This document shows positions 6,969 through 8,561 of a stretch of 8,561 nucleotides of DNA, in pieces. The position numbers were made by a program, and so were the translations under genes. A model generated the notes under the pieces. It had not been told where the DNA came from and did no database searches. It saw nothing but the letters and a program-made list of their open reading frames with translations. The DNA comes from Candidatus Egaibacter danicus (GTDB lineage: Bacteria; Pseudomonadota; Gammaproteobacteria; Burkholderiales; Burkholderiaceae), in NCBI GenBank assembly GCA_011391115.1, contig JAABRC010000061.1:1-8561 (forward strand), in the 5' to 3' direction. How positions within the stretch are numbered: position 1 is the first letter of the stretch; each line of letters opens with the position of its first letter.

Positions 6969-7007
6969 AACGCGGCCTCATGCACAATGAGGCCGCGTTT
7001 TTGTTTT
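6969..7007 (+). terminator. Strong intrinsic terminator between dctP and dctQ
   Basis: A perfect 13-bp stem, AACGCGGCCTCAT (6969-6981) pairing with ATGAGGCCGCGTT (6987-6999), closes a 5-base loop GCACA and is followed by TTTGTTTT (7000-7007). The GC-rich stem and T-rich tail are textbook. It starts 30 bases after the dctP stop and ends 40 bases before the dctQ start, inside what should be one TRAP operon. Confidence 0.88.
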
Positions 7008-7047
7008 GTGCGAGGCGTTTGACATTGGCGACACTGGAAAGACTTCC

Positions 7048-7533
7048 TTGAAAAAATTGCTTGAAACACTGTGCGGACTGCTGTCTGGCACCGCCCTGTT
7101 TGCCATCATGGCATTGACCTTCTTCGATGTTGCCGGCCGAAAGCTGCTGTCCAACTCGATTCCGGGGTCGCTGGAACTGACCGAATTGCTGATGGTTGTC
7201 GTGATTTTCGGCGCACTGCCGTTGGTTTCCCAGCGGGGTGAGCACGTGGTTTTTGACTCCATGGACGGCTATCTGCCCGCGTTGCTTCGCCGTATCCAAA
7301 CCGTCGTTGTCAGCGCCTTGTGCGGCGGCGCTTTGCTGGCGCTGGCCTGGTTGATGTGGCAAACGGGCAACCAGTTTCTGGAGAGCGGCGAAACGACTGC
7401 CCAACTGAAAATTCTCAAAGCCCCGTTTCTCTATGGCATGAGCATGTTGTGCGGTGTGACCGGACTCGTACATCTTGCCCAGATTACCAGGCCACCCAAG
7501 GCACTGGGAGAGGGCGAAGGTGCGGCCTTATGA
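7048..7533 (+). CDS. dctQ: TRAP transporter small membrane subunit, DctQ family
   Basis: A 161-residue inner-membrane protein that pairs with DctM in tripartite ATP-independent periplasmic transporters. There is no ATG near the expected N-terminus. A TTG at 7048 with GGAAAG ending 6 bases before it gives MKKLLETLCG, a good DctQ start; another TTG at 7006 lies inside the terminator T-run and has no ribosome binding site. Four membrane segments are visible at about 10-27, 44-61, 85-105 and 128-146. The family motif FFDVAGRK (25-32) followed by GSLELTELLM (40-49) is present, as is the short hydrophilic loop SQRGEHVVFDSMDG (61-74). The stop overlaps the dctM start as ATGA, so the two are translationally coupled. 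Transcription must pass the upstream terminator or start from a promoter I cannot see in the 110-base gap. Confidence 0.92.
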   Translation: MKKLLETLCGLLSGTALFAIMALTFFDVAGRKLLSNSIPGSLELTELLMVVVIFGALPLVSQRGEHVVFDSMDGYLPALLRRIQTVVVSALCGGALLALAWLMWQTGNQFLESGETTAQLKILKAPFLYGMSMLCGVTGLVHLAQITRPPKALGEGEGAAL

Positions 7534-8561
7534 CCGAAGCTCTACTGGGATTTGCCTGCATTTTCGGACTCGCGCTATTGCGTGTGCCGTTGGCCTTTGC
7601 CATGGGCATCGTGGGCATAGCCGGCATTGGTCTTACACGTGGCTGGCAGCCGGCCATGGCCAGTGCAGCGCAGGTGGTGTACGAAACCGGCTTCGCGTAC
7701 ACCCTGTCTGTCATTCCGCTGTTCATCCTGATGGGCAACTTTGTCGCGCGCGCCGGTCTCGCCCATGAACTGTTCCAGGCGGCCTACGCGTTCATTGGTC
7801 ACCTGCGGGGCGGCCTGGCCCACGCTACAGTAGCGGCCTGCGCTGGATTTGGTGCCATCTGCGGATCGTCCATCGCGACGGCAGCCACCATGAGCAAAGT
7901 GGCTTACCCCTCCATGAAACGAATGGGATACAGCGACTCACTGTCCACGGGTGTCATGGCAGCTGGCGGCACGCTGGGCATCATGATTCCTCCCAGCACC
8001 ATCATGGTGATTTACGGCATTGTTACCGAGACCAACATCGGAAAACTGTTTGCAGCGGGTGTCATCCCGGGTTTGATTTCGGCCTCCATGCTGATGTTGA
8101 CCATCTGGATCGTCACCGGGCGTGACCCCGAGCACGCACCTCCCGGCGAGCGCACAACATGGCCAGATCGCTGGCGCGCCTTGCGCGGCATCTGGGGCGT
8201 TGCTCTGCTGGTCGTGGTGGTGCTCGGTGGCATCTACGGCGGCATCTTCACCGCAACCGAGGGTGCAGGATTTGGTGCGGCTGGCGCCTTTCTGTTTGCG
8301 CTGGCGCGGCGGCGTCTGACCTGGACCATCCTGTTTCAGGTATTGGTGGAATCGGCTCGCACCACAGCCATGTTGTTTACCCTGCTGATTGCAGCGACGA
8401 TTTTTGCCAACTTTGTGAACTTCACTACCATGCCGGGTGACCTCAAGGAATGGATTACGCACCTGGGCCTGTCGCCCATCATGATCATCGCCGCAATGAT
8501 GGCGATCTATGTGCTGCTGGGCACCGTGATGGAAGAACTGACTATGGTATTGCTGACCATT
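7530..8561 (+). CDS. dctM: TRAP transporter large membrane subunit, DctM family (3' end outside window)
   Basis: The frame starts at ATG 7530, overlapping the dctQ stop, and stays open for 344 codons to the right edge; family members are about 425-430 residues, so roughly 80 are missing. DctM is the transporting subunit of the TRAP carrier, moving substrate with Na+ or H+. It begins with a hydrophobic segment (MTEALLGFACIFGLALLRVPLAFAM in two parts), then shows SVIPLFILMGNF, the conserved GAICGSSIATAATM around Gly112-Ser114, IMIPPSTIMVIYGI around Pro154-Pro155, a hydrophilic loop at about 197-219, YGGIFTATEGAGFGAAGAF around Glu244, and at the edge GTVMEELTMVLLTI, the second half of the inverted-repeat fold where family members usually have MD or ME followed by a hydrophobic helix. 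A GAAGG 9 bases upstream could serve as ribosome binding site. Nothing suggests disruption. Confidence 0.95.
   Translation, partial: MTEALLGFACIFGLALLRVPLAFAMGIVGIAGIGLTRGWQPAMASAAQVVYETGFAYTLSVIPLFILMGNFVARAGLAHELFQAAYAFIGHLRGGLAHATVAACAGFGAICGSSIATAATMSKVAYPSMKRMGYSDSLSTGVMAAGGTLGIMIPPSTIMVIYGIVTETNIGKLFAAGVIPGLISASMLMLTIWIVTGRDPEHAPPGERTTWPDRWRALRGIWGVALLVVVVLGGIYGGIFTATEGAGFGAAGAFLFALARRRLTWTILFQVLVESARTTAMLFTLLIAATIFANFVNFTTMPGDLKEWITHLGLSPIMIIAAMMAIYVLLGTVMEELTMVLLTI

Overview
The window looks like ordinary chromosomal DNA of a beta-proteobacterium, most likely a member of the Comamonadaceae (Rhodoferax, Polaromonas or Acidovorax type). This rests on gene content, protein style, moderately high GC, and an intergenic element at about 1960-2020 that resembles a short dispersed repeat I remember from that family. 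No sequence search could be run, so the taxon is an inference. I see no phage, transposase, integrase, CRISPR, tRNA or rRNA.

Layout. Positions 1-971 (+) hold trhO, the tRNA U34 hydroxylase; only the A of its start codon lies outside the window. It converges with, and overlaps by 20 bp, a minus-strand cluster that reads leftward from about 5750: etfB (5604-4855), etfA (4845-3913), a 596-residue acyl-CoA dehydrogenase (3831-2041) and a nitronate-monooxygenase-family flavoprotein (1917-952). A 317-bp divergent intergenic region (5605-5921) separates this cluster from a plus-strand TRAP transporter: dctP (5922-6938), dctQ (7048-7533) and dctM (7530 to the right edge, incomplete).

Function. The acyl-CoA dehydrogenase oxidises an acyl-CoA and passes electrons to the heterodimeric electron transfer flavoprotein EtfAB, which normally hands them to ETF:quinone oxidoreductase (not in the window). 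The TRAP system imports an organic acid with a periplasmic binding protein and a two-part sodium- or proton-driven membrane carrier. Uptake of a carboxylate, CoA activation elsewhere and dehydrogenation here would fit, but the substrate cannot be read from the sequence.

Regulatory structure is the more interesting part. (1) A near-perfect 28-bp palindrome sits in the divergent region, with a perfect TATAAT on the etf side that lacks a good -35. (2) A strong intrinsic terminator lies inside the TRAP operon, between dctP and dctQ. (3) A second terminator-like hairpin lies between etfA and the acyl-CoA dehydrogenase gene. Both hairpins would set unequal expression of neighbouring genes whose products work together. 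I found no convincing undescribed system; the genes themselves are well-known families.
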